Assembly (NCBI RefSeq): GCF_002866065.1
Contig: NZ_LNJZ01000009.1
Coordinates: 386,813-450,812, forward strand
Origin: Thiopseudomonas denitrificans
GTDB taxonomy: Bacteria; Pseudomonadota; Gammaproteobacteria; Pseudomonadales; Pseudomonadaceae
Reading direction: 5' to 3'
Length of the DNA stretch: 64,000 nucleotides
This document shows, in pieces, positions 27,045 through 35,895 of the stretch; position 1 is the first letter of the stretch; every line of letters begins with the position of its first letter. The translations under genes and the position numbers were made by a program. The notes under the pieces are model-generated. The model searched no databases, had not been told where the DNA came from, and saw only the letters and a list, made by a program, of their open reading frames with translations.

Positions 27045-29141
27045 ATGAGCAATACGCCGCCCGTGCGCGCTACACGCCCAAGCCGGGCGGGCACACTGCT
27101 GCGCCTGTTGCTGTTGCTGGCGCTGCTGGTCACTGCCCTGCTGGCATGGCTTCCAGTCCTGCTGCCCCAGGTGCTGCAGCAACAAGGCATCAGCCTGCAT
27201 TGGCAAGGTGCACGCTGGGGCCTGCATGGTCTTGAATTGCGCCAGCTGCAGCTGGAGCATGAAGGGCAGTCACTGCAGGCGTCCGATGTGCAACTGGACT
27301 GGCGTTGGGCAGGGTATCCGCTGCAGTCGCTCAGCATCGGCGAGCTTAAGCTGGCCGCCGTCCTGCCCAAGCAGAACGATACAACAGCAACCGATGGCGA
27401 TAACGGACTGGCCGCACTGGCCCCCTGGTTGCCGCAACAGCTATCCATAGACAGCCTGGAAGCCGATATTGCCGGTGTGGGCCGCATTGGCGGCTCGCTC
27501 CGGGTACAGACTGATGCCGGTCGCCCCCTGTGGCAACCCGCCCGGCTTGAGCTTGATTTCGAACTGACCCGGCTGAACCCGCAGTGGCTTGACGGCATCC
27601 CGCCCGAACTGCAACCCGAGCAGCTGCGCATACGCACCCTGACCCGGCCCGACAGCGAATCAGCACCGGATGCCTTGCAATCATTATCGCTCGACATTCA
27701 CAGCCTGGGCCGGTCACAGGCACAGCTGTCAGGCATTTTGAACCTGCATCACGACTCCGGCTGGCGCGGAACGCTTGAGCAGGCCCGCCTGCATCTGGAA
27801 TTGCCCCGGCTTGAGCTGGCCGGCGTTCCTCTGGAGCATCTGCAAACCCAACTGCATTTTACGGCCACAGCCGATGAGCGGGGTTTCGGCCTGCAGCTGT
27901 CACAGCCGGCCACCCTGACCGTCAACCAGCTGGATGCCGACCCGCAAACCCGCCTGCAGCAGGTGAGCTTGACCCTTGCCCGCCTGCAACTGGACGGTGA
28001 GTGGCAGACAGGAGGCAATATCAGTCTTGAAGCTGACTATCATGCCGCCGCCGGGCAATTACAACACCCCCTGCTGCGCGCACAGGGCTGGAATGCGACC
28101 GGCACGCTATCCGGCCACCTGTCAGATCTGCAAGCCACTGCTGCCGTCAGCAACGCCGACGGCCTGCAGCTGAACAGTAACTGGCTACTGCAGGGTAACG
28201 ACCTGGGCGGACAGGTGACGCTGACTGATGTTTTCTTGCGGGCCGGCAATCCGCTACAAAAAACCCTGCCCGACTGGCCGGCACTGGTGGAGTTCGACAA
28301 TGGTCGCCTGGGCGGACAGGCCAGCATCAGTCTGCCGGCCCGCAAACCATTGCAGGTCACCGGCCAGCTCAATGGCAACGGCCTGGGCGGCATTGTCAAT
28401 CGCAGCGAAATGGGCGGGCTGGATTTTACCGCGTTTTTCCGTCTTGACCAGGGCGGGCAGCTGCGTCTGGACATGCCCCGGCTGGTGGTGGGCGAGCTTG
28501 ATCCGGGCGTGCCCGTCCGGCAGCTGACGGTACTGGATGGCAGCTACAGCGGGCATCTGGATCATTTGCTGCAGGGCAGCGCCAGCTGGAGCAGCATCAG
28601 GGGAAGCCTGCTGGGAGGCGAATTCAGCGTCAAAGCCAATCGCATCCGTCTGGATGCCGATAACCGCTTGCAACTGCAGCTGGCCGGCATCCAGTTGCAG
28701 GACGCTTTGGCCCTGTACCCGACCGAAGGACTCTACGGCCAGGCCACGATTGACGGCAGCCTGCCCTTGTTGATCAACTCACAGGGCGTCTTTGTCGAGC
28801 AGGGACAGCTACAGGCACGCCAGCCGGGTACGCTCCGCTTCCAGTCCGAACAGATCCGCTCGCTGGGCAGGGCCAACCCGGGCATGCAACTGGTCGCCGA
28901 AGCACTGGATGATTTCCACTTCAATGTGCTCAGCAGCAAGCTGGATTACGAACCTTCGGGTAAACTGTTGTTCAATGTAAGACTGGAAGGCAAGAATCCG
29001 GCGGTCGAGCAAGGCCGCCCGATCCATCTGAACCTGAATCTGGAAGAAGACCTGCCAGCCCTGCTGGCCAGCATCCAGCTCAGCAACCATGTCAGCGAAA
29101 CCATTCAGGAGCGGATTCGTCAGCGCCTGCAAAACCGATAA
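27045..29141 (+). CDS. ydbH: YdbH-like intermembrane lipid-transport protein
   Basis: This is a large AsmA-like protein thought to bridge inner and outer membranes and carry phospholipids, together with the lipoprotein YnbE and the periplasmic YdbL. The 698-aa protein has one N-terminal membrane anchor (LLRLLLLLALLVTALLAWLPVLLP, about 18-41). A long beta-rich repeat body follows, ending in LSNHVSETIQERIRQRLQNR. It is shorter than the E. coli protein (about 880 aa). The ATG at 27045 has AAGGA upstream. The identification rests strongly on the two small genes immediately downstream, which match ynbE and ydbL in order and type. Confidence 0.85.
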   Translation: MSNTPPVRATRPSRAGTLLRLLLLLALLVTALLAWLPVLLPQVLQQQGISLHWQGARWGLHGLELRQLQLEHEGQSLQASDVQLDWRWAGYPLQSLSIGELKLAAVLPKQNDTTATDGDNGLAALAPWLPQQLSIDSLEADIAGVGRIGGSLRVQTDAGRPLWQPARLELDFELTRLNPQWLDGIPPELQPEQLRIRTLTRPDSESAPDALQSLSLDIHSLGRSQAQLSGILNLHHDSGWRGTLEQARLHLELPRLELAGVPLEHLQTQLHFTATADERGFGLQLSQPATLTVNQLDADPQTRLQQVSLTLARLQLDGEWQTGGNISLEADYHAAAGQLQHPLLRAQGWNATGTLSGHLSDLQATAAVSNADGLQLNSNWLLQGNDLGGQVTLTDVFLRAGNPLQKTLPDWPALVEFDNGRLGGQASISLPARKPLQVTGQLNGNGLGGIVNRSEMGGLDFTAFFRLDQGGQLRLDMPRLVVGELDPGVPVRQLTVLDGSYSGHLDHLLQGSASWSSIRGSLLGGEFSVKANRIRLDADNRLQLQLAGIQLQDALALYPTEGLYGQATIDGSLPLLINSQGVFVEQGQLQARQPGTLRFQSEQIRSLGRANPGMQLVAEALDDFHFNVLSSKLDYEPSGKLLFNVRLEGKNPAVEQGRPIHLNLNLEEDLPALLASIQLSNHVSETIQERIRQRLQNR

Positions 29142-29151
29142 GGAACCTGTC

Positions 29152-29343
29152 ATGCCCCTAGCCAAACTGATCACCGGACTGCTGCTGGGCGCTGCAGTGG
29201 CCGCCTGTACACCTACAGTGCAGGTCGCCATGCCCAGCGAGCCGATCAACATCAACCTGAACGTCAAGATCGAACACGAAATCTACATCAAGGTCGACAA
29301 GGCCCTGGACAACCTGTTCGACGAATCCAGCGGCCTGTTCTAA
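29152..29343 (+). CDS. ynbE: YnbE-like outer-membrane lipoprotein
   Basis: This is a 63-aa lipoprotein. The signal peptide ends in AVAAC, giving lipidated Cys18, and a short mature part rich in beta-strand-forming residues follows (ININLNVKIEHEIYIKVDKALD). YnbE is the outer-membrane partner of YdbH in E. coli; its strands are thought to stack onto the YdbH groove. It starts 10 bases after ydbH with an AAGGAA site and is followed 10 bases later by ydbL. Confidence 0.88.
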   Translation: MPLAKLITGLLLGAAVAACTPTVQVAMPSEPININLNVKIEHEIYIKVDKALDNLFDESSGLF

Positions 29344-29353
29344 GGAGTCAGCC

Positions 29354-29701
29354 ATGTCAATGCGTACTTTTTTTGCCACTGCGGCACTGGCCGCCAGCCT
29401 GCTGGCTACCCCGGCATGGGCACTCGATCTCAACGGTGCCATGGGCAGCCTGCCCCAGGCCAAGGCCGCCGGCCTGCTTGGCGAGCAACCCAACGGCTAT
29501 CTGGGCGTGGTCAACAACCAGAACAATGCAGCCGAAATCGCACGCCTGATCAACCAGGCACGCAAGTCCGAGTACCAACGTCTGGCCAGGGACAACAACC
29601 TGCAACTGCCGGATGTGGAAACCATGGCGGGCAAAAAAGCCATCGAAAAAACCCCCGGCGGGCAGTACATTCTGGTCAACGGCCGCTGGATGACGAAGTA
29701 A
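29354..29701 (+). CDS. ydbL: YdbL-like periplasmic protein (DUF1318)
   Basis: This is a 115-aa periplasmic protein with a signal peptide ending in LATPAWA. The mature part matches Ydb[27 protein letters not shown], a central [18 protein letters not shown] helix and a C-terminal [14 protein letters not shown]. In E. coli YdbL modulates the YdbH-YnbE bridge. The ATG at 29354 follows a GGAG site, and the three genes are closely spaced on one strand. Confidence 0.9.
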   Translation: MSMRTFFATAALAASLLATPAWALDLNGAMGSLPQAKAAGLLGEQPNGYLGVVNNQNNAAEIARLINQARKSEYQRLARDNNLQLPDVETMAGKKAIEKTPGGQYILVNGRWMTK

Positions 29702-29737
29702 TCACCCCGGGCCCTTCCCTTTTGCGCGGGGCTCGCC

Positions 29738-29743
29738 TATAAT
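29738..29743 (+). promoter_or_regulatory. tRNA-Pro -10 box
   Basis: A perfect TATAAT stands 30 bases before the tRNA-Pro gene, followed by GCGCAGCG (a GC-rich discriminator, as in stable-RNA promoters). The -35 is poor by eye. Confidence 0.6.
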
Positions 29744-29772
29744 GCGCAGCGTTTCGGGCAACCGGAACTTGT

Positions 29773-29849
29773 CGGGGCGTAGCGCAGCCCGGTAGCGCAC
29801 TTGCATGGGGTGCAAGGGGTCGAGTGTTCGAATCACTCCGTCCCGACCA
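29773..29849 (+). tRNA. tRNA-Pro (anticodon GGG)
   Basis: This is a complete 77-base cloverleaf. The acceptor arm is CGGGGCG with CGTCCCG. The anticodon arm is CTTGC-ATGGGGT-GCAAG with anticodon GGG. The T-arm is GAGTG-TTCGAAT-CACTC, and an ACCA end is encoded. Anticodon GGG reads proline CCC and CCU codons. A terminator follows at 29861. Confidence 0.97.
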
Positions 29850-29860
29850 AACAACCCCAA

Positions 29861-29892
29861 AAAAAACCGTTGATTTATCAGCGGTTTTTTTA
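29861..29892 (+). terminator. tRNA-Pro terminator
   Basis: A hairpin AACCGTTGAT/ATCAGCGGTT with a TTTTTTT run lies 11 bases after the tRNA end. Confidence 0.9.
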
Positions 29893-29993
29893 TGCCTGCC
29901 GTTCAGGTGTCGATAAAGTGTCGAAAAAATCCAGACATCATCACATGCCAAACTGCCTGTCAGACAAACCCGCTTTCATGGAGTAATCACCGC

Positions 29994-30791
29994 ATGACCC
30001 CATATCCTGCCGCACACTGGCATGCCCGTAATTTCATTCTGCTGCAGCTGGCCAGTTTCATCCTGCTGCTGAGCTGGGCCATGCCTGCTACCAAACCTCT
30101 CTGGCACGCAATCGATGAGCCGGTTTTTCGCTTGCTGAACGGTTCGCTGGGACACCTGCCGGCCTGGGACTTCCTTTGGGCCCTGCTCAGCACCCGTATC
30201 GCCGACCTTCTGGCAGCCCTGATCATGCTGTGCAGCCTGATTCTCGGCGGCATCATGTTTGACAGGCACCACCTGCTGCGTGCCCTGCTAACCTTTATCT
30301 GCCTGCTGGTATTCACCCTGGTAGTACGCACGCTATTCACCCGCGCAGTGGATACAGCCGGGCTGCAGCATGCCAGTCCGTCGGTATTCTTCGGTGACGG
30401 CTTCAGCCTGAGCCGGGCCTACCCCTGGATGGAAGAGATCATGGAAATCAAGGATCGCTCCAGTCGCAGCTTCCCGGGTGATCATGCCTCGGTATTGCTG
30501 TTGTGGACTGCGTACCTGAGTCTGTTTGTGCGCGGCAAGCGCCTGCTATTGGTATGGTTGACCGGTATCTTCCTGCTGCTGCCAAGGCTGGTTGCCGGTG
30601 CCCACTGGCTCAGCGACAATCTGGCCGGCGGCGGTTTTGTCGTGATGCAGACACTGGCCTGGGGTTATTACACCACGGCAGGCAAGCAGGTTTACCGGTT
30701 GCTGAACGCGCTGGCGATACCCTGCATCCGCCTGGCACGCAAGATTCCGGGCATCAACCGGCTGGCCATCATCCGGCTGGAGCAGTACTGA
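29994..30791 (+). CDS. PAP2-family membrane phosphatase (possible LpxT-like)
   Basis: This is an integral membrane phosphatase of the PAP2 superfamily, 265 aa with about six membrane segments. The catalytic core is complete: KDRSSRSFPGDHAS (motif 2 His) and RLVAGAHWLSDN (motif 3). The substrate is a membrane lipid phosphate, either undecaprenyl pyrophosphate or lipid A. The long insertion before motif 2 (DGFSLSRAYPWMEEIMEI) resembles lipid A phosphotransferases of the LpxT kind, which is a tentative inference. The ATG at 29994 has GGAG ten bases upstream. It is convergent with fadD. Confidence 0.82.
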   Translation: MTPYPAAHWHARNFILLQLASFILLLSWAMPATKPLWHAIDEPVFRLLNGSLGHLPAWDFLWALLSTRIADLLAALIMLCSLILGGIMFDRHHLLRALLTFICLLVFTLVVRTLFTRAVDTAGLQHASPSVFFGDGFSLSRAYPWMEEIMEIKDRSSRSFPGDHASVLLLWTAYLSLFVRGKRLLLVWLTGIFLLLPRLVAGAHWLSDNLAGGGFVVMQTLAWGYYTTAGKQVYRLLNALAIPCIRLARKIPGINRLAIIRLEQY

Positions 30792-30795
30792 CACA

Positions 30796-30833
30796 CAAAA
30801 AAACAGGCGTGCCGGAAACCCCGTCACGCCTGT
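30796..30833 (-). terminator. fadD terminator (bidirectional)
   Basis: A hairpin with arms ACAGGCGTG and CACGCCTGT lies between the converging PAP2 and fadD genes. On the minus strand it is followed by a T run. Confidence 0.88.
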
Positions 30834-30854
30834 CTGGCCAACCAGGCCGGACTC

Positions 30855-32543
30855 TTATTGAGCGCCCAGCTTTTTCAGTTCCTCGTCGCGCAGTTCACGC
30901 CGCAGGATCTTGCCTACGTTGGTGGTAGGCAGCTCGTCACGGAACTCAACCTGGCGGGCAACCTTATAAGCGGTCAGGTTCTTGCGCATGTGGGCAATCA
31001 CCTCGTCACGGGTCAGGCTTTCGCCCGGACGCAGAACTATGAACACCTTGATCGCCTCGCCGGACTTCTCGTCAGGCACACCAATCGCCGCACACTGCAA
31101 TACCTGCGGCAAATCCGCAAGCACGTCTTCAATTTCATTGGGGAACACATTGAAGCCGGATACCAGGATCATGTCCTTCTTGCGGTCAACCAGGCGGATG
31201 TAGCCATCCTCTTGGATAATGCCGATATCTCCGGTACGCAACCAGCCGCCGGCATCCAGCACTTCGCGGGTGGCATCGTCGCGCAACCAGTAGCCCTTCA
31301 TGACCTGAGGCCCCTTGACGCATAGCTCGCCCACCTCACCAAGCCCCAGCTCGCGACCTTCGTCATCAATGATCTTGCACAGGGTTGAAGGCGCCGGAAT
31401 GCCGATGGTGCCCAGCTGGATGTTCTGGATCGGGTTGACTGATGCGATGGGGCTGGTCTCGGTCATGCCGTAACCTTCACAGATCGGGCAGCCGGTGACC
31501 TCTGTCCAGCGTTTGGCGGTAGCGATCTGTAGGGCCATGCCGCCGGATACCGTCATTTTCAGCGCGGAGAAATCCAGCTTGCGGAAGTCCTGGTTATTGC
31601 ACAGTGCGGCAAACAGGGTATTGAGCCCGACAAAACCGCTGAACTTGTATTTGCCCAGATCCTTGACCATCGACGGCAGATCACGCGGGTTGGTAATCAG
31701 CAGGTTGTGGTTGCCGGTCAGCATCATCGCCATGCAGTGAAAGGTGAAGGCATAGATGTGGTAGAGCGGTAACGGCGCGACCACCGTTTCCTCTCCATCG
31801 TTGAGGTTGGATGCCATGATTGCCTGCGCCTGCAGCATGTTGGCAATCAGGTTGCGGTGGGTCAGCATCGCGCCCTTGGCAACGCCGGTGGTGCCACCGG
31901 TGTATTGCAACACCGCGATATCCTCACCGGTCGCTTCCACATTGCAGGCTACCTTCTTGCTGCCGACTGCCAGCACATCATTGAGTTTGTGCGCCTTGGG
32001 CAGGTGGTAGGCCGGCACCATTTTTTTTACATACTTGACCACACTATTGACCAGCAAGCGCTTCAGCGGCGGCAGCATGTCGCCAACCTCGGTCATGATC
32101 ACCGTGCTGATGCCGGTTTTGGGTACCACCTGCTCGACCAGATGCCCCATGTTGGCCAGACTGACCAGCGCCTTGGCACCGGAATCGTTGAACTGGTGTT
32201 CCATCTCGCGGGCGGTGTACAACGGATTGGTATTCACCACCACCATGCCGGCACGAATGGCCCCAAACACTACCACCGGATACTGCAGCACGTTGGGCAG
32301 CTGGATCGCAATACGGTCACCCGGTTGCAGGTCGGTATGGTTCTGCAACCAGGCGGCAAAGTCACCGGACAGGCGGTACAGCTCTCCGTATGTCATGGTC
32401 CGGCCCATGTTGCTGAACGCAGGCAAGCCGGCATAGCGCTCGCAGGATTGGCTCAGAACAGCCTGGATACTGGGATACAGGTCGGCATCGATTTCTGCCG
32501 GAATGCCGGCCGGGTATTTGTCCTTCCAGAAGTTTTCGTTCAT
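30855..32543 (-). CDS. fadD: Long-chain fatty-acid-CoA ligase
   Basis: This ligase activates fatty acids with ATP and CoA for beta-oxidation. The 562-aa protein has the length of Pseudomonas FadD1. Motifs are the AMP/ATP-binding P-loop YTGGTTGVAKGAML, GYGMTETSP, the hinge RTGDIGIIQEDGYIRLVDRKKDMI, and PTTNVGKILRRELRDEEL at the C terminus. It starts MNENFWKDKYPAG and is divergent from the alpha/beta hydrolase at 32889. Confidence 0.96.
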   Translation of the reverse strand: MNENFWKDKYPAGIPAEIDADLYPSIQAVLSQSCERYAGLPAFSNMGRTMTYGELYRLSGDFAAWLQNHTDLQPGDRIAIQLPNVLQYPVVVFGAIRAGMVVVNTNPLYTAREMEHQFNDSGAKALVSLANMGHLVEQVVPKTGISTVIMTEVGDMLPPLKRLLVNSVVKYVKKMVPAYHLPKAHKLNDVLAVGSKKVACNVEATGEDIAVLQYTGGTTGVAKGAMLTHRNLIANMLQAQAIMASNLNDGEETVVAPLPLYHIYAFTFHCMAMMLTGNHNLLITNPRDLPSMVKDLGKYKFSGFVGLNTLFAALCNNQDFRKLDFSALKMTVSGGMALQIATAKRWTEVTGCPICEGYGMTETSPIASVNPIQNIQLGTIGIPAPSTLCKIIDDEGRELGLGEVGELCVKGPQVMKGYWLRDDATREVLDAGGWLRTGDIGIIQEDGYIRLVDRKKDMILVSGFNVFPNEIEDVLADLPQVLQCAAIGVPDEKSGEAIKVFIVLRPGESLTRDEVIAHMRKNLTAYKVARQVEFRDELPTTNVGKILRRELRDEELKKLGAQ

Positions 32544-32888
32544 GCGCGGCTCCAGGGCAACTGCAAATGGTGTGTCATTTCATGACGTACGCTGGCAAGG
32601 CTGCAATGAACACAGCACGGCTTGTGGATAAAAAACCGGCACCAACTGTCTATGACAATAATTGTTGTTATCCTGCTTCAGTTCGAGGATTCAGGCAAGT
32701 CAGGTTAGCAGCTTCATCCTCGGCAAACCAGCACCACAAACTCAACTTTAGTCACAATAGACCCCGCAAATAAATACCAGTCACAAACAGGGAGCTGGGC
32801 AAGCGCTTCCAGCTCCCTTATCATGGCAAAAGCTGCACCATGACAATCTGCTGCAGCCTCACCCGCTGACCAACGGGAGGACAGCACC
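32544..32888. other. Divergent fadD / hydrolase intergenic region
   Basis: This 345-base gap has no credible gene and must hold promoters for both flanking genes. It includes an ACAAT-A-ATTGT palindrome (about 32655-32665), an operator-like feature. A strong hairpin has arms GGGAGCTGG and CCAGCTCCC (32790-32817). The latter lies 70 bases before the hydrolase start and could be an attenuator or transcript-end signal. No canonical -35/-10 pair is clear by eye. Confidence 0.5.
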
Positions 32889-33857
32889 ATGCACGATACC
32901 TCCTTCTGGCTGCCGACCCTGGATGCGACCCGCATTCATGTGCACCATTGGCAAACTGACGGGCCTGCCAGGGCCAGCCTGCTCATCAGCCATGGCATGG
33001 CCGAGCACGGCGGCCGTTACCAGATGCTGGGCCAGGCGCTGGCGAACGCCGGTATTGCCGTATACGCGCCGGACTTGCGCGGTCACGGGCTTACCGCCGG
33101 GGAAGGACTCCATGGCCATTTTGCCGATGTCGATGGCTGGAATCTGGTGATCGAAGACCTGCGCGCCCTCAACCATTACATTCGCTGCGAAAACCCGCAC
33201 ATTCCGCTGTTCATGCTCGGACACAGCCTGGGCAGCTATCTGGTCATGAGTTACCTGATGCAATACAGCTGTAGCGTACAGGGCGCCCTGCTGTCCGGCC
33301 CGCAGTACCTGCGCACCACCCTGCGTTACCGGCTGGCCCGGCTGATTGCCCGCGCCGAATGCTGGCGTCAGGGCCCCCGCGGGCGCAGCAAGCTGCTGCA
33401 CGCCCTGGTTTTCCGTCCGATACAACGCTCGATACAGCCGCAACAAAGCATTCACGACTGGCTCAGCAGCGATCCGGCCGCGGTACAGCAATATCTCGCT
33501 GACCCCATGTGCGGCTTCATGTGTACCAACCAGCTCTGGCTCGACGTACTGGATGGATTACAGCGCATCACGCCCATGCAGAGCATGAGCCAGATTCACC
33601 ATCAGTTGCCGCTGTTCCTGTTTGGCGGCGAACAGGACCCGCTGCACCAGGGCAAGCGGCTGCTCGACCTGGCCTATGCACTGCGCGAATCCGGACAGCG
33701 CAGCGTGGATGTCAAGCTCTACCCGGGCATGCGTCATGAGCCGCTCAACGAGCGTCATCGCGCACGGGTCTTTACCGATATAATCGCCTGGATCAGGCAA
33801 CAATGTGACGGCTTGCCTGCCCCGCACCCGGACAGTCCGGGATCACACCTTCAATAG
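32889..33857 (+). CDS. Alpha/beta hydrolase (monoacylglycerol lipase-like)
   Basis: This is a 322-aa serine hydrolase of the Hydrolase_4 family. The nucleophile elbow is MLGHSLGSYL (Ser around 116). The oxyanion block is ISHGMAEHGGRY, and the late acid and His lie in FGGEQDPLH and YPGMRHEPLNE. Relatives cleave monoacylglycerols and lysophospholipids in the cytoplasm. It has a GGGAGG site before the ATG. It lies between fadD and the MaoC hydratase, which suits a role in lipid breakdown. Confidence 0.88.
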   Translation: MHDTSFWLPTLDATRIHVHHWQTDGPARASLLISHGMAEHGGRYQMLGQALANAGIAVYAPDLRGHGLTAGEGLHGHFADVDGWNLVIEDLRALNHYIRCENPHIPLFMLGHSLGSYLVMSYLMQYSCSVQGALLSGPQYLRTTLRYRLARLIARAECWRQGPRGRSKLLHALVFRPIQRSIQPQQSIHDWLSSDPAAVQQYLADPMCGFMCTNQLWLDVLDGLQRITPMQSMSQIHHQLPLFLFGGEQDPLHQGKRLLDLAYALRESGQRSVDVKLYPGMRHEPLNERHRARVFTDIIAWIRQQCDGLPAPHPDSPGSHLQ

Positions 33858-33988
33858 AAACCGGTCATCCGGTAACCCGGACTGCGGATAAACCCGCATC
33901 TGTCCGGCAGGCAAGCCTTGCCATTTCCCCACAGACATTTATATTCACTGCCTGCACTCCCTTTTTCCAGGTTTCCATGGAGCCACTC

Positions 33989-34465
33989 ATGTCAGACACC
34001 GTTTATAGCACTTCTTATGACGACCTTACCGTCGGGCAAAGCGCCAGCCAGACACACTGCGTCACTGAAACCGACATACAGCTGTTTGCCGCCGTATCCG
34101 GCGACAACAACCCCGTTCACCTCGACAGCGAATTTGCCGCCGGCAGCCGCTTCAAGGAGCGCATTGCCCATGGCATGTTCACTGGCGCACTGATCAGCGC
34201 CGCCCTTGCCTGCAAGCTGCCCGGTCCCGGCAGTGTCTATCTGGGCCAGCAGCTGAGCTTCCTGCGCCCGGTAAAGATAGGTGACACGCTGGAAATCCAG
34301 CTGGAAGTGCTGGAAAAACTGCCCAGGAACCAGGTACGCATCCGCACCCGCGTGATCAATCAGCAGGGCAAGGCTGTGGTTGATGGCGAAGCCCTGGCGC
34401 TGGCACCGGACAGCTCGCAAGCAGTGCGCATGCCTGCCATCCCCAGGTTTGCACGGCAAGACTGA
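33989..34465 (+). CDS. MaoC-like (R)-specific enoyl-CoA hydratase (PhaJ-like)
   Basis: This is a hot-dog-fold hydratase of 158 aa. The catalytic Asp-His pair is in SGDNNPVHLDSEFA (about 37-50), followed by the hydratase-2 signature KERIAHGMFTGALISAAL. Members hydrate enoyl-CoA to (R)-3-hydroxyacyl-CoA, linking beta-oxidation to polyester synthesis or acting with fatty-acid cofactors. The ATG at 33989 (MSDTV) was chosen over one 12 bases earlier because GGAG sits 6 bases before it. Confidence 0.87.
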   Translation: MSDTVYSTSYDDLTVGQSASQTHCVTETDIQLFAAVSGDNNPVHLDSEFAAGSRFKERIAHGMFTGALISAALACKLPGPGSVYLGQQLSFLRPVKIGDTLEIQLEVLEKLPRNQVRIRTRVINQQGKAVVDGEALALAPDSSQAVRMPAIPRFARQD

Positions 34466-34518
34466 CCCGGGCCTGACAGCCCGGATACACGCATCCCAGG
34501 AGACCCGCAAGGCAGATA

Positions 34519-35157
34519 ATGAACACCGAGAAACGTTACGAAATTTTCCGCCGTTTTCGTGAAGACAACCCCAAGCCGGAAACCGAACTGAACTACTCAT
34601 CCGACTTCGAACTGCTGATCGCCGTGCTGCTCTCGGCGCAGGCCACCGACGTGGGCGTCAACAAGGCCACCAAAAAACTGTTTGAAGATGCCCCCACCCC
34701 CGAAGCCATGTTCGCGCTCGGCGTGGAAGGGGTAACGGAATACATCAAGACCATTGGCCTGTTCCGCACCAAGGCCAAAAACGTCATCGAGACCTGCCGC
34801 CTGCTGATTGAAAAGCACGCCAGCCAGGTACCACAAACCCGAGAAGAACTGGAAGCCCTGCCCGGTGTCGGCCGCAAAACCGCCAACGTGGTGCTCAATA
34901 CCGCGTTCGGCCAGATTGCCATGGCCGTTGATACGCACATCTTCCGGGTCAGCAACCGCACCGGGATCGCTCCGGGCAAGACTGTCCTCGAAGTCGAAAA
35001 GAAACTTTTGCGCTTTGTCCCCAGGGAGTTTTTACTCGATGCACACCACTGGCTGATTCTCCACGGCCGCTATGTTTGCCAGGCGCGCAAGCCGCGTTGT
35101 GGTAGCTGCCGCATTGAGGATCTGTGTGAATACAAGGGCAAAACCATCGACTATTGA
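34519..35157 (+). CDS. nth: Endonuclease III
   Basis: This is a DNA glycosylase/AP lyase that removes oxidised pyrimidines. The 212-aa protein has the helix-hairpin-helix LPGVGRKTANVVLNTAFG with catalytic Lys120, Asp138 in AVDTH, and the [4Fe-4S] ligands Cys187, Cys194, Cys197 and Cys203 in CQARKPRCGSCRIEDLC. All key residues match the E. coli numbering. It is followed by the PA3496-like gene, as in Pseudomonas. Confidence 0.98.
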   Translation: MNTEKRYEIFRRFREDNPKPETELNYSSDFELLIAVLLSAQATDVGVNKATKKLFEDAPTPEAMFALGVEGVTEYIKTIGLFRTKAKNVIETCRLLIEKHASQVPQTREELEALPGVGRKTANVVLNTAFGQIAMAVDTHIFRVSNRTGIAPGKTVLEVEKKLLRFVPREFLLDAHHWLILHGRYVCQARKPRCGSCRIEDLCEYKGKTIDY

Positions 35158-35265
35158 TGGCCGAACACAAAAACAATCATGCCGATAGAGAAAATCTTTT
35201 TTACTTTTTTACACGCCCGAATTATAAGACGCCCACAACAGTTGTCCTGCAATGGAGGCTAAACA

Positions 35266-35448
35266 ATGAGCAAAGAAGATCTGGAACTGGATGATGATTT
35301 CATCGACGAAGACGGCGAGGAAATCAATGAAGTCGACCCTGCCACAACAAGCAAGAACAGCCTGACCAAACGTCGGGTGATCGACAACCTGCTGGACGAA
35401 CGCCGGCTGAGCAAGGAACTGGCCGACTACGACTACGACCTGGACTGA
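35266..35448 (+). CDS. PA3496-family small acidic protein
   Basis: This 60-aa protein is very acidic at the N terminus (MSKEDLELDDDFIDEDGEEI) with a basic stretch TKRRVIDNLLDERRLSKE after it. Its family is named for Pseudomonas PA3496 and is annotated as a putative envelope integrity protein. Position next to nth is conserved. A GGAGG site precedes the ATG. The role is known only from annotation. Confidence 0.87.
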   Translation: MSKEDLELDDDFIDEDGEEINEVDPATTSKNSLTKRRVIDNLLDERRLSKELADYDYDLD

Positions 35449-35485
35449 CGCAACAGGCCCTGCCTGTTGCACCCGGTCAGCCCCT

Positions 35486-35854
35486 CTAACCGCCAGCCTT
35501 TTTCGCCTTGTATCCCTGTCCGGCAAGCCATGGCAGAATCTTGTCCACCTGGTCACCCTGAATCTCTACCACTCCGTCCTTGACGGCCCCGCCAACACCG
35601 CAGGCCTGCTTGAGCTGCCTGGCCACATCCTTGAGCTGCCCAGCATTCAACGGCAGTCCCGTGACCAGTGTCACCACCTTGCCGCCACGCCCCTTGCTTT
35701 CACGCCTGACCCGCACATTGCCGTCACCCAGCAAAACGTCATCTTCGGCACAACAGCAGGCCTCCAGTGGCTGCCCGCACTCGGGACAATGCCGGCCCGC
35801 ATCGGTGGAATACACCAGCGAGCCCAGCGCGGCAAACGAACCGGTTTTTTTCAT
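35486..35854 (-). CDS. yciH: SUI1-family translation initiation factor (YciH-like)
   Basis: This is a 122-aa protein of the eIF1/SUI1 family. The N terminus carries a four-cysteine cluster (HCPECGQPLEACCC). The SUI1 core follows: GGKVVTLVTGLPLNAGQLKDVARQLKQACGVGGAVKDG and VEIQGDQVDKILPWLAGQGY. In bacteria the role is loosely defined (start-site fidelity). A GAGGAG ribosome site is present. It is convergent with the PA3496-like gene. Confidence 0.92.
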   Translation of the reverse strand: MKKTGSFAALGSLVYSTDAGRHCPECGQPLEACCCAEDDVLLGDGNVRVRRESKGRGGKVVTLVTGLPLNAGQLKDVARQLKQACGVGGAVKDGVVEIQGDQVDKILPWLAGQGYKAKKAGG

Positions 35855-35895
35855 TCGATCAACTCCTCAATTCCGGCAGCAGCCGTGCACCTCGA

